A stretch of DNA of 64,000 nt from Erythrobacter sp. 3-20A1M. Lineage in GTDB: Bacteria; Pseudomonadota; Alphaproteobacteria; Sphingomonadales; Sphingomonadaceae. The notes beneath the pieces were generated by a model that did not search any database, had not been told where the DNA came from, and worked only from the letters and a program-made list of their open reading frames with translations. The position numbers and the translations under genes were made by a program. The first letter of the stretch is position 1. Each line of letters opens with the position of its first letter. Shown piece after piece: positions 46,347 to 56,270 of the stretch. The stretch covers positions 1,674,001 through 1,738,000 of the forward strand of contig NZ_CP045200.1 of NCBI RefSeq assembly GCF_018636735.1, read 5' to 3'.

Positions 46347-47792
46347 ATGTTCGACGCATTCGACCCGATAATCCTCGCCCGCATCCAGTTCGCCTTCACG
46401 GTGAGCTTCCACTTCATCTTCCCGGCGTTCTCGATCGGGCTCGCCAGCTATCTGATGGTGCTGGAGGGGTTGTGGCTGAAAACGGGCAAGAGCCTCTATC
46501 TCGACCTGTTCAAATACTGGCTGAAGATCTTCGCCGTCGCGTTCGGCATGGGCGTCGTCTCCGGCATCGTGATGAGCTACCAGTTCGGCACCAACTGGTC
46601 GGTGTTTTCCGACCGGGCGGGGCCGGTGATCGGGCCGCTGATGGCCTACGAGGTGCTGACCGCGTTCTTCCTGGAGGCGGGATTTCTGGGCGTGATGCTG
46701 TTCGGGATGGAGCGGGTGGGCAAGAAGCTGCACTTCGCCGCCACCTGCATGGTCGCAGGCGGCACCGCCATTTCCGCCTTCTGGATCCTGTCGGTCAACA
46801 GCTGGATGCAGACCCCTACCGGCTTCATCATGGGGCCGGACGGGCGGATGTTGCCCGGCGACAGCTGGCTGGCAATCATCTTCAACCCCAGCTTCCCCTA
46901 TCGGCTCGTGCACACGGTGCTTGCGGCCTATCTCACCACAGCCTTCGTCGTCGGCGGGGTCGGGGCCTGGCACCTGCTGCGCGACCGGGCGAGCCCGCAC
47001 GCGCGCAAGATGTTTTCCATGGCGATGTGGATGGCGGCGCTGGTCGTGCCGATCCAGATCTTCGCGGGCGATGCGCATGGCCTCAACACGCTGGAGCACC
47101 AGCCCCAGAAGGTCATGGCGATGGAGGGGCACTACCAGAGCCATCCCGACGGCGCGCCGCTGATCCTGTTCGGCATTCCCGACAGCGCCGAGAAGACGGT
47201 CAAATACGCGGTCGAGATTCCCAAGGCTTCCAGCCTGATCCTGAAGCACGATCCCAACGCGCCGCTCGCGGGGCTCGATACCATTCCCGACGACGAGGAG
47301 CCGCCGGTGGGGATCGTGTTCTGGTCGTTCCGGATCATGGTCGGGCTCGGCTTCGCGATGCTCGGCATCGGACTGTGGAGCCTCGTCGCGCGCTGGCGCA
47401 AGCGGCTCTACGACTGGAAATGGCTGCACCGCGCGGCGCTCCTGATCTCGCCCGCCGGTTTCGTCGCGGTGATCGCGGGCTGGGTCACGACGGAGGTCGG
47501 TCGGCAGCCTTACGTGGTCTATAACATGCTGCGCACGACCGAGGCTGCGAGCCCGCTGGCCGCGCCCGCCGTGGGTGCCTCGCTGATCGCTTTCGTCGTG
47601 GTCTATTTTGCGGTCTTCGGGGTCGGCACCTGGTATATCCTGCGCCTGATGCGCAAGAACCCCGAACCGGGCGAACGCGGCGTGCGGATCGGCGAGAAGG
47701 GCCCCATCCGCACCGCCGGGATCACGCCCGCGCTGCAGCGCGCAAGCATCGAATTCGACGCCGACAAGCTGCCGCCCGGGATGGAGCGCTGA
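46347..47792 (+). CDS. cydA: cytochrome bd-type (cyanide-insensitive-like) ubiquinol oxidase subunit I
   Basis: The 481-residue membrane protein has about nine helices. The N-terminal haem-ligand region is FTVSFHFIFPAFSIGLASY, the middle has MSYQFGTNWS and the C-terminal part has GRQPYVVYNMLRT. The region after EHQPQKVMAMEGHY is short, which suits the CIO/bd-type oxidase with a short Q-loop. It oxidises quinol and reduces O2. It is followed after 2 nt by subunit II. Confidence 0.93.
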   Translation: MFDAFDPIILARIQFAFTVSFHFIFPAFSIGLASYLMVLEGLWLKTGKSLYLDLFKYWLKIFAVAFGMGVVSGIVMSYQFGTNWSVFSDRAGPVIGPLMAYEVLTAFFLEAGFLGVMLFGMERVGKKLHFAATCMVAGGTAISAFWILSVNSWMQTPTGFIMGPDGRMLPGDSWLAIIFNPSFPYRLVHTVLAAYLTTAFVVGGVGAWHLLRDRASPHARKMFSMAMWMAALVVPIQIFAGDAHGLNTLEHQPQKVMAMEGHYQSHPDGAPLILFGIPDSAEKTVKYAVEIPKASSLILKHDPNAPLAGLDTIPDDEEPPVGIVFWSFRIMVGLGFAMLGIGLWSLVARWRKRLYDWKWLHRAALLISPAGFVAVIAGWVTTEVGRQPYVVYNMLRTTEAASPLAAPAVGASLIAFVVVYFAVFGVGTWYILRLMRKNPEPGERGVRIGEKGPIRTAGITPALQRASIEFDADKLPPGMER

Positions 47793-47794
47793 GC

Positions 47795-48802
47795 ATGCTG
47801 GTGAATTTCGATCTCACGACCATCTGGGCCTTCATCATCGCCTTCGCGATCTTCGCCTATGTGGTGATGGACGGGTTCGACCTTGGCATCGGCATCCTCT
47901 TCCCCGCCTTCGAGGTGGGCCATGGCCGCAACCGGGCGATGAACTCGATCGCGCCCGTGTGGGACGGGAACGAGACCTGGCTGGTGCTGGGCGGCGGCGG
48001 GTTGTTCGCCGCCTTCCCGCTCGCCTACGCGGTAATCCTGCCCGCGACCTATCCGCTGGTCATCGCCATGCTGCTGGGCCTCGTCTTTCGCGGGGTGGCG
48101 TTCGAGTTTCGCTGGCGCGACGATGCCCACCGCAAGTTCTGGGACGTGGGGTTCAGTCTCGGCAGCTTCGTCGCCGCGCTGGCGCAGGGGATGATCCTGG
48201 GCGCGCTGCTGCAGGGGATCGAGGTCACCAACCGCGCCTACAGCGGCAGCTGGTGGGACTGGCTGACGCCCTATACGCTCCTGACCGGGGTCGGCACCGT
48301 GGCGGGCTACGCCCTGCTGGGCGCATGCTGGCTGGTGTGGAAGCTCGACGGCGAGGTGCAGGATCGCGCGCGGCGGCTGGCCCGCTGGGCCACGGTCGCG
48401 ACCGTGCTGCTGATGGGCGCGGTCAGCCTATACAATCTCGGCCTGCGGCCCGAATATGCCGACCGCTGGCTGTCCGCGCCGGAAATCTACTACGCGCTGC
48501 CCGTGCCCATCCTGACCGCGGTGGTGACCGTGGCGCTGCTCGGCTCGCTCAAGGCGGCGCGCCATTCGAAGCCGTTCTGGCTGGCGCTGGCGCTGTTCTT
48601 CTTCGGCATGGCCGGACTGGGCGTGACCATGTGGCCCTATGTCGTGCCGCCGGGCCTGACCATCTGGGACGCCGCGGCGCCAGAGCGCAGCCAGGTCTTC
48701 ATGCTGGTCGGAGTCGCGATCACCATGCCGCTGATCATCGGCTACACCGCCTGGGCCTATTGGGTGTTCCGGGGCAAGGTCGGGGCGGAGGGCTATCACT
48801 GA
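47795..48802 (+). CDS. cydB: cytochrome bd-type ubiquinol oxidase subunit II
   Basis: The 335-residue membrane protein shows the CydB markers DGFDLGIGILFP, PVWDGNETWLVLGGGGLFAAFPLAYA and FEFRWRDD. It forms the heterodimer with subunit I. Its stop shares one base with the ATG of the next small gene (TGATG), so all three genes form one operon. Confidence 0.94.
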   Translation: MLVNFDLTTIWAFIIAFAIFAYVVMDGFDLGIGILFPAFEVGHGRNRAMNSIAPVWDGNETWLVLGGGGLFAAFPLAYAVILPATYPLVIAMLLGLVFRGVAFEFRWRDDAHRKFWDVGFSLGSFVAALAQGMILGALLQGIEVTNRAYSGSWWDWLTPYTLLTGVGTVAGYALLGACWLVWKLDGEVQDRARRLARWATVATVLLMGAVSLYNLGLRPEYADRWLSAPEIYYALPVPILTAVVTVALLGSLKAARHSKPFWLALALFFFGMAGLGVTMWPYVVPPGLTIWDAAAPERSQVFMLVGVAITMPLIIGYTAWAYWVFRGKVGAEGYH

Positions 48803-48936
48803 TGGGGCCCGAACGGTCCGAGGCTGACGATGCCCCGCTCTGGCGGCGGCTCGCCTGGATGGCCGCGATCTGGGCGATGAGCGTCGCGGCGCTGGGCGCG
48901 GTCGCCTTCGTCCTGCGGGCATGGATCAAGTCCTGA
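48802..48936 (+). CDS. DUF2474-like small subunit of the bd-type oxidase
   Basis: The 44-residue product has one transmembrane helix (LAWMAAIWAMSVAALGAVAF) after a charged N-terminus with PLWRRLAW. Such CydX/CioX-like peptides follow cydB in many genomes and stabilise the oxidase. The size, position and TGATG coupling support this call. Confidence 0.85.
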   Translation: MGPERSEADDAPLWRRLAWMAAIWAMSVAALGAVAFVLRAWIKS

Positions 48937-48988
48937 GCCGATAACAGCGCCATTGCCGACCCGCGCGGCCCGCACTAGGGCCGCAGCA

Positions 48989-49867
48989 ATGAGCGACAAG
49001 AACGAACACGATAGCCCCATCGGCGACCGGAAATTCTACAAGGCGCAGGAAGAGGCGCAATTCTCCGAGAAATCGCCGAGCGACACGCCGCAGACGCGCC
49101 ATCCCGCCTATCGCCTCGCCTTCCAGGACCGCGACTTCCTGCTGCGCGAGGAGCTTCGCCCGGTCCGCTTCCAGCTGGAACTGCTGAAGCCGGAAATGCT
49201 GCTGGAGGAAGCCGGGGTCGGCTCCACCATCGTCATGTACGGCTCGGCCCGCATTCCTTCGCCCGAACAGGCCGAAGCCGCGGTGGAAGCTGCGACCGAG
49301 GAGGAGAAGCCGGTGGCCGAGCGCCTGGCGGCCAAGGCGAAATACTATCACGAGGCCTATACGCTGGCGCGCATGATCACCGAGAAGGCGATCATCGAGA
49401 ATGGCAAGCGGCAGTTCGTCGTGTGTTCGGGTGGGGGCCCGTCGATCATGGAAGCCGCCAACCGCGGCGCGAGCGATGCGGGCGGCGAATCGGTCGGCCT
49501 GAACATCGTCCTGCCGCACGAACAGGCGCCCAATCACTATGTGACGCCCTATCTCAGCTTCAACTTTCACTATTTCGCGCTGCGCAAGATGCACTTCCTG
49601 CTGCGGGCGAAGGCGGTGGCCGTGTTTCCCGGCGGTTTCGGCACGTTCGACGAGATGTTCGAGCTGCTGACCCTGATCCAGACCGGCAAGATGAAGCCGA
49701 TGCCGATCCTGCTGTTCGGCAAGGACTTCTGGAACCGGGTGGTCGATTTCGAGGCGCTGGCCGACGAAGGGACCGTGTCGAGGCGCGACCTCGACCTCAT
49801 CACCTGGTGCGAGACGGCCGAAGAGGCGTGGGCGCATATCGCCGAGTTCTACGACCTCGACCGGTAG
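48989..49867 (+). CDS. LOG-family (TIGR00730-type) protein
   Basis: The 292-residue product has the lysine-decarboxylase-like fold of LOG proteins, with VVCSGGGPSIMEAANRGA and the nucleotide site VFPGGFGTFDEMFELLT (PGGxGTxxE). LOG enzymes release cytokinin-type bases from nucleoside monophosphates, and bacterial members act as nucleotide phosphoribohydrolases. A charged N-terminal extension of about 75 residues is longer than in the short LOG class. It is monocistronic. Confidence 0.9.
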   Translation: MSDKNEHDSPIGDRKFYKAQEEAQFSEKSPSDTPQTRHPAYRLAFQDRDFLLREELRPVRFQLELLKPEMLLEEAGVGSTIVMYGSARIPSPEQAEAAVEAATEEEKPVAERLAAKAKYYHEAYTLARMITEKAIIENGKRQFVVCSGGGPSIMEAANRGASDAGGESVGLNIVLPHEQAPNHYVTPYLSFNFHYFALRKMHFLLRAKAVAVFPGGFGTFDEMFELLTLIQTGKMKPMPILLFGKDFWNRVVDFEALADEGTVSRRDLDLITWCETAEEAWAHIAEFYDLDR

Positions 49868-49887
49868 GGCTGCCCGGCTGGGCGTGG

Positions 49888-50682
49888 TCAGTCGCCGCGC
49901 ACCGCCTGATGGCCCAGCGGTCCATGCCCCGCACCGAAACCCGGCGCTTTCTGCAATGCCTCGCGCACGAAGCGTCGACCGAGCCGCACCGCGTGTTCGA
50001 GAGGCTGGCCGTGGCCCAGCAGCGTCGCGATCGCCGACGACAGCGTACAGCCGGTGCCATGCGTATGGCGCGTATCGATCCAGGGATCGTCGAACGAAGC
50101 GAAGGAGCCGTCGGCATGGACCAGCCGGTCGATCACGCGCGTGCTCTCGGCATGACCGCCCTTCGCCAGTACCGCACAACCGTAATCGCTGGCGAGCCGG
50201 GTCGCGGCCCCGGCGATCTGGTCCGGGCTGTCGCAGGGTAGGCCGGTAAGCGCGGCGAGTTCGGGCAGGTTGGGCGTGGCGAGCGTCGCGCGGCTCATCA
50301 ACTGGGAAAAGGCGGCGATGGTATCCTGGTCCGCCAAAACGGAGCCGCTGGTCGCGACCATAACGGGGTCGAAAACCACCGCCCCGTCGAAGCTGTCGAG
50401 CCGCTCGATTACCGCGCGCGCGATGGCGGGCGAGCCGAGCATGCCGATCTTGATCGCGTCCGCCCCGATATCCCCGATGCAGGAATCGATCTGCGCGCCG
50501 ACCAGGTCGGCGGACAGCGTTTCGACCGCCTGCACGCCGCGCGTATTCTGCGCGGTGATCGCGGTGATCGCGGTCATGGCGTAGCCGCCCAGCATGGTGA
50601 CAGTCTTGATATCGGCCTGGATGCCGGCCCCACCGGAGCTGTCGGAGCCCGCGATGGCGAGGATACGCGGAGGAGTGCTCAC
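49888..50682 (-). CDS. thiD: bifunctional hydroxymethylpyrimidine kinase/phosphomethylpyrimidine kinase
   Basis: This 264-residue ribokinase-fold enzyme of thiamine synthesis has ILAIAGSDSSGGAGIQADIKT at its N-terminus and the catalytic region HTHGTGCTLSSAIAT. The start is GTG, overlapping the DUF1272 stop as GTGA. It is the last gene of glmM-DUF1272-thiD. No TPP riboswitch is visible before the operon. Confidence 0.95.
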   Translation of the reverse strand: MSTPPRILAIAGSDSSGGAGIQADIKTVTMLGGYAMTAITAITAQNTRGVQAVETLSADLVGAQIDSCIGDIGADAIKIGMLGSPAIARAVIERLDSFDGAVVFDPVMVATSGSVLADQDTIAAFSQLMSRATLATPNLPELAALTGLPCDSPDQIAGAATRLASDYGCAVLAKGGHAESTRVIDRLVHADGSFASFDDPWIDTRHTHGTGCTLSSAIATLLGHGQPLEHAVRLGRRFVREALQKAPGFGAGHGPLGHQAVRGD

Positions 50683-50903
50683 GCCTCGAACCGCCGCTGC
50701 GCGGAAGCCGGGTACTTCTGCTGCAAGGCCTTGCTCCGCGTTGGACGGTCCATCACTTCGCCGCCGCAATTGGGGCAGAGATCGTCGAGCGCGTCGGCGC
50801 ACTGCGCGCAGAAGGTGCATTCCATGCTGCAGATGAAGGCTCCCGGAGCTTCCGCCGGAAGATCGACGCCGCAGCGCTCGCAATCGGGCCGCATCTCCAG
50901 CAT
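50679..50903 (-). CDS. DUF1272-domain zinc-ribbon protein
   Basis: The 74-residue protein has cysteine pairs CERCG, CSMECTFCAQC and CPNCGG, enough for two zinc sites, and fits DUF1272. Its function is unknown. It is coupled on both sides, overlapping the glmM stop as TGATG and thiD as GTGA. Confidence 0.9.
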   Translation of the reverse strand: MLEMRPDCERCGVDLPAEAPGAFICSMECTFCAQCADALDDLCPNCGGEVMDRPTRSKALQQKYPASAQRRFEA

Positions 50904-52243
50904 CAGCCGGCCGCCTCGCGCACCGCATCGCAGATACGCGTAACGACGGTCTCGACCTGCGCTTCGTCGTCGCCTTCCGCCATCACGCGGATCACCGGTT
51001 CGGTGCCGCTCGGTCGGATGACGAGGCGGCCCTTGTCGGCCAGCTCCGCCTCGGCATCGGCGATCGCGGCCTTCACGCTGTCCGCCTCGAGCGGGTGACC
51101 GCCGGCATAGCGCACATTGTGGAGCACTTGCGGCACGCGCTCGAAGCGGTGCAGCACCTCGCTCGCCGGGCGGCCCTCGCGCACCAGGCTGGCCAGCACG
51201 CGCAGGGCCGCGACCGTGCCGTCGCCGGTGGTCGCGTGATCGAGCAGGATCATGTGGCCCGACTGCTCCCCCCCGACATTGAAGCCGCCCGCGCGCATAC
51301 GCTCGAGCACGTAGCGGTCGCCGACCTTGGTCCGCTCCAGCGTCAGGCCGCGCTCGGCCAGATGGCGTTCGAGGCCGAGATTGCTCATCACCGTGGCGAC
51401 CACGCCGCCGCCGGTAAGCTCGCCCTTTTCCGCCATGCGCGTCGCGATCAGGGCCATGATCTGGTCGCCGTCGACCGCCTGCCCCTTCTCGTCGATCACG
51501 ATCAGCCGGTCGGCATCGCCGTCCAGCGCGATGCCGATATCGGCGCCTTCCTCGATCACCTTGGCCTGCACCGCGGCGATCGCGGTGGAGCCGACCCCGT
51601 CGTTGATGTTGGTGCCGTCGGGATCGACGCCCAGCGTCACGATCTCCGCCCCCAGTTCCCAGATCGCACTGGGCGCGACCTGATAGGCTGCCCCGTGGGC
51701 GCAATCGATCACCACCTTCAGCCCGTCGAAGCTGATGTCGTCGCTGACCGATTGCTTGACCGCGTGGATGTAGCGCCCGCGCGCATCCTCGATCCGGCGG
51801 GCGCGGCCGATATGGGCGGCCGGCACCAGGCTGGGCTGCTGCTCGATCAGCGCCTCGATCGCGGTCTCGGTATCGTCGTCCAGCTTGAACCCGTCGGGAC
51901 CGAACAGCTTGATCCCGTTATCGCGATAGGGATTGTGACTGGCCGAGATCATCACGCCCAGATCGGCGCGCATCTCGCGCGTCAGCAGCGCGACCGCCGG
52001 GGTGGGCAGGGGTCCGGTCATGATGACATCCACCCCCATGCTGGTGAAGCCCGCGACGAGCGCGCTTTCCATCATATAGCCCGACAGGCGGGTATCCTTG
52101 CCGATCACCACCCGGTGGCGATGGTCGCCGCGGCGGAAATGCGCGCCCGCCGCCTGCGCCACGCGCATCGCCATCTCGGCGGTCATCGCCCCGGTGTTGG
52201 TCTCGCCCCGAATCCCGTCGGTGCCGAAGAATTTGCGTCCCAT
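50903..52243 (-). CDS. glmM: phosphoglucosamine mutase
   Basis: The 446-residue enzyme converts glucosamine-6-phosphate to glucosamine-1-phosphate for peptidoglycan and LPS. It shows [12 protein letters not shown] at the N-terminus, the phosphoserine loop [17 protein letters not shown], the metal loop [11 protein letters not shown] and the C-terminal [15 protein letters not shown] use the ATG at 52243 rather than a TTG two codons upstream. Confidence 0.96.
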   Translation of the reverse strand: MGRKFFGTDGIRGETNTGAMTAEMAMRVAQAAGAHFRRGDHRHRVVIGKDTRLSGYMMESALVAGFTSMGVDVIMTGPLPTPAVALLTREMRADLGVMISASHNPYRDNGIKLFGPDGFKLDDDTETAIEALIEQQPSLVPAAHIGRARRIEDARGRYIHAVKQSVSDDISFDGLKVVIDCAHGAAYQVAPSAIWELGAEIVTLGVDPDGTNINDGVGSTAIAAVQAKVIEEGADIGIALDGDADRLIVIDEKGQAVDGDQIMALIATRMAEKGELTGGGVVATVMSNLGLERHLAERGLTLERTKVGDRYVLERMRAGGFNVGGEQSGHMILLDHATTGDGTVAALRVLASLVREGRPASEVLHRFERVPQVLHNVRYAGGHPLEADSVKAAIADAEAELADKGRLVIRPSGTEPVIRVMAEGDDEAQVETVVTRICDAVREAAG

Positions 52244-52330
52244 CTGCAATCCATTCCCGCATTGCGCGCATGTATGTTGTTTGCCACCCGTCTGTTACGC
52301 GTGATCCGCGCGATGTGAAGGGGTGGGTGC

Positions 52331-53605
52331 ATGGCCGTAACCGAAAGCGAGAAAGACCGCGATGCCGACGGCGGGCTGGTAAGCATCCGGATTCCGGTCT
52401 GGTGGACGCTTGCCGGGCTGGTCGGAGGTCTGCTGGTCGGCTCGCTGCTGGCGGGCACGCAGGTCGAGGAGGCCGTGCTCGCGATCACCGCCCCCATCGG
52501 CGCGATGTGGCTGCGCGCCTTGCAGATGACGATCATCCCGCTGGTCGGCGCGCTGCTGGTGATGGGGATCAGCCAGCTGGTGGAGGCGGCGCGGGCGGGT
52601 GCGGTGGCGCGGCGCATGCTGGGCTGGATGGCGCTGGCGCTGGTGCTGGGCAGCGTGGCGAGCGCGGTGCTGATGCCGCTGCTGCTCGACATTTTCCCGA
52701 TACCCGCCGCGGCAAACGCCCTGCTGGCGGCCGGAGCGAATGGCCCGGCGCAAGAGGTTCCGGGGGTGGGAGAGTTCATCGCCTCGCTCGTCGCGCCCAA
52801 CCTGATCGCGGCCGCCGCGGAAACCGCGATGCTGCCGCTGACGATCTTCTTCGCGCTGTTCGCGGTCGCCCTGTCGCGCTTGCCGCGCGGGCAGGGAGAC
52901 GTCCTGCGGCGGTTCTTCCGCGCGCTCGGCAATGCCATGCTGGTCATCATCGGCTGGGTGCTGTGGGTCGCGCCGGTCGGCGTCTTCGCGCTCGCACTCG
53001 GCGTCGCGGTCAGGGCGGGCGGGAACGGCGCGTTCCTGACGCTGCTGCACTACATCCTGACGGTGTCCGCGATGGGGGCGCTGACGCTGGTCGCCGCATA
53101 TCTGCTGGCCTGGCTGGCGGGCGGGGTCGGCCTCGCGCGTTTTGCCCGCGCGGTCCTGCCCGCGCAGACGGTGGCGCTCTCGACGCAAAGCTCGCTCGCC
53201 AGCCTGCCCGCCATGCTCGAAAGCGCGCGGACCCTGCGCCTGCGCGAAGAGACGAGCGACTTCGTCCTGCCGCTCGCCGTCGCGATCTTTCGCGCGACCA
53301 GCCCGGGCATGAACATGGCGGTGGCGATCTACGTCGCGCATCTGACGGGCGTGGCCCTCTCCCCCGGCCTGCTGGCGGCGGGCATCGCGGTCGCGCTGGT
53401 CATATCGGTGGGTTCGGTCAGTCTGCCCGGCACGATCAGCTTCGTCATTTCCATCGGGCCGATCGCGCTTGCCATGGGCGTGCCGATAGAGCCGCTCGCG
53501 CTGCTGGTGGCGGTGGAGATGCTGCCCGACATCATGCGCACGATCGCGAACGTGACGATGAACGTGGCGGTGGCCACGGCGACCGATCGGGAAATTGAGC
53601 GCTAG
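52331..53605 (+). CDS. dicarboxylate/amino acid:cation symporter (DAACS family)
   Basis: The 424-residue product has eight to nine predicted helices and the re-entrant-loop signatures of SLC1/GltP-type carriers: STQSSLASLPAMLES (serine-rich hairpin), ATSPGMNMAVAIYVAH and a late SLPGTISFVISIG. It takes up C4-dicarboxylates or acidic/neutral amino acids with Na+ or H+. Substrate specificity cannot be read. Confidence 0.9.
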   Translation: MAVTESEKDRDADGGLVSIRIPVWWTLAGLVGGLLVGSLLAGTQVEEAVLAITAPIGAMWLRALQMTIIPLVGALLVMGISQLVEAARAGAVARRMLGWMALALVLGSVASAVLMPLLLDIFPIPAAANALLAAGANGPAQEVPGVGEFIASLVAPNLIAAAAETAMLPLTIFFALFAVALSRLPRGQGDVLRRFFRALGNAMLVIIGWVLWVAPVGVFALALGVAVRAGGNGAFLTLLHYILTVSAMGALTLVAAYLLAWLAGGVGLARFARAVLPAQTVALSTQSSLASLPAMLESARTLRLREETSDFVLPLAVAIFRATSPGMNMAVAIYVAHLTGVALSPGLLAAGIAVALVISVGSVSLPGTISFVISIGPIALAMGVPIEPLALLVAVEMLPDIMRTIANVTMNVAVATATDREIER

Positions 53606-53679
53606 CTGCAACTCTCGCCCGGCCCATGCGTTGGTGGGGCGAACGACACGATTTTCCAACATGCAACGGGAGAATACCA

Positions 53680-54294
53680 TTGGCATTCGAAGTCACCCCA
53701 CTGCCGTATGACGACGGCGCGCTCGCCCCGGCCGTTTCCGCCGAGACGCTCAGCTACCATCACGGCAAGCATCACAAGGCCTATATCGACAAGACCAACA
53801 AGGCGATCGAGGGCACCGACCACGAGGACAAGAAGCTTGCAGAAGTCGTCGCCGCCGCGCGTGGCAGCGACCAGGGCCTGTTCAACAATTCGGCGCAGAG
53901 CTGGAACCACGGCTTCTACTGGCACTCGATGGTCGGCGAAGACGTGTCGCCCAGCGACGAGCTGAAGGCGATGATCGACGATGCCTTCGGTTCGCTCGAC
54001 GATCTGAAGGAAAAGCTGCAGGAACGCGGCGCCGGCCACTTCGCCAGCGGTTGGGTCTGGCTGGCCGAGAAGGGCGGCAAGCTCTCGATCGAGGAAACGC
54101 ATGACGGCGATACGCTGGCCGACCAGGACGGCATCAACCCGCTGCTCGTGATCGACCTTTGGGAGCACGCCTATTACCTCGACCACCAGAACGCGCGGCC
54201 GGAATATCTGAAGGCGCTGACGAAGGACAAGCTCAACTGGAAGTTCGCGAGCGACAATCTGGCGCGCGGAACGACCTGGGAATATCCCGCCTGA
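53680..54294 (+). CDS. sodB: superoxide dismutase (Fe/Mn type, probably Fe)
   Basis: The 204-residue protein has metal ligands in LSYHHGKHHKAY (His), WNHGFYWHS (His), and VIDLWEHAYYLD (Asp and His). The residue context NNSAQSWNH, with Gln in the first half, favours iron. The start is TTG at 53680 with GGGAG 8 nt upstream, giving the expected (M)AFEVTPLPYDD N-terminus. It has its own terminator. Confidence 0.96.
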   Translation: MAFEVTPLPYDDGALAPAVSAETLSYHHGKHHKAYIDKTNKAIEGTDHEDKKLAEVVAAARGSDQGLFNNSAQSWNHGFYWHSMVGEDVSPSDELKAMIDDAFGSLDDLKEKLQERGAGHFASGWVWLAEKGGKLSIEETHDGDTLADQDGINPLLVIDLWEHAYYLDHQNARPEYLKALTKDKLNWKFASDNLARGTTWEYPA

Positions 54295-54323
54295 GCGGCT
54301 GATCCGATTGTTCGAGAACGTGG

Positions 54324-54356
54324 AAGGCCCGCCGTTATGGTGGGCCTTTTGCTTTT
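54324..54356 (+). terminator. rho-independent terminator of sodB
   Basis: AAGGCCCGCC-gttat-GGTGGGCCTT is a 10-bp stem with one G/T pair, followed by TTGCTTTT. It starts 30 nt after the sodB stop, between convergent genes. The other strand begins CAAAAGG, so the leftward direction would be weaker. Confidence 0.8.
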
Positions 54357-54369
54357 CCACCGACCCTCG

Positions 54370-55587
54370 TCAGGTTTCGACCGCTTCCTCGTCCGGTTCG
54401 TCGGCCATGGCGCTAGCATCGAACAGCGGCTCGCCGAAAATGAACCCCACCAGGTTGGGTCGTCCGACATGGTCGAAGAACGCGGTCAGCATCAGCAATA
54501 GCGGGACCGACAGCAGCGCCCCGAGCGCACCCCAGATCCAGGTGAAATAGGAAAACGCGATCAGGATCATCACCGGGTTCATGGTGAAACGCGCGCCGAG
54601 GATGGACGGGGTGACGATGTTCGCCTCCACTGCATGCAGGCACAGATAGGCGGCGGCCGGCATCAGCCCCCAGAACACCGTTTCGGACGTGCCGATGCCG
54701 AACAGGGCGAGCAGCGTCGTCATCGCCAGCGGGCCGATATAAGGGATGAAATTGAGCAGGGCGGCGAGGCCTCCCCACATCATCGGGGCGCTGACGCCCA
54801 GGATCCACGCACCTAGCGTAACGATCACGCCGATCCCGAGATTGATCCAGGCCACCGTAAGGATATAGGCCGCCACCCGATCCTGCACCTCGCGCATCAC
54901 GCGCGCCGCCTTCAGGCTGGTGCCGAAGCTGCTGCGCCCGAACAGCAGGTTGCGCCGCATGCGAATGCGCGCCTCGACCATGAAGAAGGTCATGAGGAAG
55001 GTCAGCAGCACCTCCAGTACGACGCTCGGCGCGCCGATCGCCAGTTCCTGCACGAAGGAAGGGCTGGCGAGCACGACGCGGTCGCTCCCCTCCTGACCCA
55101 GCGCCTCGTTCAACACCGTGTTGGCGCGTGCGAGCCAGCCGAACTGGCTGCGCAGCTCGGCGAAGCGCGCTCCGACCTGCTCGATCAGGGCGGGCAGTGT
55201 ATCGAACAGCGAAATGGCGGGTTGAAGGATCACCGCGAAGGCGATCGCCAGCACCCCGATGAAGAACAGGATGGCGAGGATGGAGGCAAGCGTGTTGGGC
55301 ACGCCCCAACCCGACAGGCGATCCGCCAGCGGCGCGAGCAGGATCGTGAAGATGATCGCGGTCGTCACCGGCAGGAAGACGACCGAGCCGATCGAGAGGA
55401 CGAAAGGCAGGGCCAGGAAAAGGCCTGCGCCCAGAATAAGCACGAGCAGACTGATAAGCCGCAATTCCTGGTCGGCGAACGTCATCTGCCGCGCAGGAGC
55501 GGAAACGTCCTCCTGCACCCCGAGCGGATCGGTGGACGGCGACCGCTCCGCCCCCTCCGGCGTCCCCTCAGGCGACATCGTTTCCAT
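54370..55587 (-). CDS. AI-2E/PerM-family transporter
   Basis: The 405-residue membrane protein has an N-terminal polar stretch of about 40 residues and seven to eight helices. The family signature near the C-terminal third reads ALLNFIPYIGPLAM, followed by SILGARFTMNPVMILIAFSYF. Family members transport diverse substrates; AI-2 export was shown for only some, so the substrate is open. Confidence 0.9.
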   Translation of the reverse strand: METMSPEGTPEGAERSPSTDPLGVQEDVSAPARQMTFADQELRLISLLVLILGAGLFLALPFVLSIGSVVFLPVTTAIIFTILLAPLADRLSGWGVPNTLASILAILFFIGVLAIAFAVILQPAISLFDTLPALIEQVGARFAELRSQFGWLARANTVLNEALGQEGSDRVVLASPSFVQELAIGAPSVVLEVLLTFLMTFFMVEARIRMRRNLLFGRSSFGTSLKAARVMREVQDRVAAYILTVAWINLGIGVIVTLGAWILGVSAPMMWGGLAALLNFIPYIGPLAMTTLLALFGIGTSETVFWGLMPAAAYLCLHAVEANIVTPSILGARFTMNPVMILIAFSYFTWIWGALGALLSVPLLLMLTAFFDHVGRPNLVGFIFGEPLFDASAMADEPDEEAVET

Positions 55588-55649
55588 GGTCAGCCCATAC
55601 CATAGCGCAACGCCGCGAACGAGTGTTCACGCGGCGCGCGCAGAGGAGC

Positions 55650-56270
55650 CTATTTCCGCCCGAGCGTCGGTTCGGCCACGCCGTTGCCCGCCGCGACATC
55701 GTCCAGCTCTTCGAGGATGGCGCGGTGCGCGCCGTCGTCTGCACGCGAGCGCTGGGGAATGGACCCGTCGGCCAGCATCGCGTTGAGCGCCGAACGCGCC
55801 CGGCCAACGCGGCTCTTGATGGTGCCGACCGCGCAACCGCAGATCGTCGCCGCCTCTTCGTAGGAGAAGCCCCCGGCCCCGACCAGCAACAGCGCCTCGC
55901 GCCGTTCCGGGGGAAGGGTCAGCAAGGCACGGTGCATGTCCGACAGGTGGATCGGCTCCTCCTGCCCCGCCGGCGCGGTCAGGATCCGTTCGGCCACCGT
56001 CTCGTCGTAATCGCCGCGAAAGCGGTTGCGCCGCATATCGGTGAGATAGGCGTTGCGCAGGATCACGAAGGTCCACGCCCGCATGCTGGTGCCCGGTTCG
56101 AACCGCTCCTGCGCGGCCCATGCCTTCAGCAACGCTTCCTGCACCAGATCGTCAGCCATGTCCGGGCGCCCGCACAGGCCGCGCGCGAAAGCACGCAGGT
56201 GTGGTACGACTTCCGTCAGCTCACGTTTGAAATCGGCCTTTTCGGCGGCCGTTCGTTTCGTCGAACTCAT
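55650..56270 (-). CDS. ecfG: EcfG-type general stress response sigma factor
   Basis: The 206-residue ECF sigma factor has region 2 (LVQEALLKAWAAQERFEPGTSMRAW, followed by TFVILRNAYLTDMRR) and region 4 (LTLPPERREALLLVGAGGFSYEEAA, helix-turn-helix IKSRVGRARSAL). The GTSMRAWTFVILRN and EEAATICGC features are typical of ECF15/EcfG. Its activity is held by NepR and freed by phosphorylated PhyR. The ATG overlaps the nepR stop (ATGA). Confidence 0.95.
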   Translation of the reverse strand: MSSTKRTAAEKADFKRELTEVVPHLRAFARGLCGRPDMADDLVQEALLKAWAAQERFEPGTSMRAWTFVILRNAYLTDMRRNRFRGDYDETVAERILTAPAGQEEPIHLSDMHRALLTLPPERREALLLVGAGGFSYEEAATICGCAVGTIKSRVGRARSALNAMLADGSIPQRSRADDGAHRAILEELDDVAAGNGVAEPTLGRK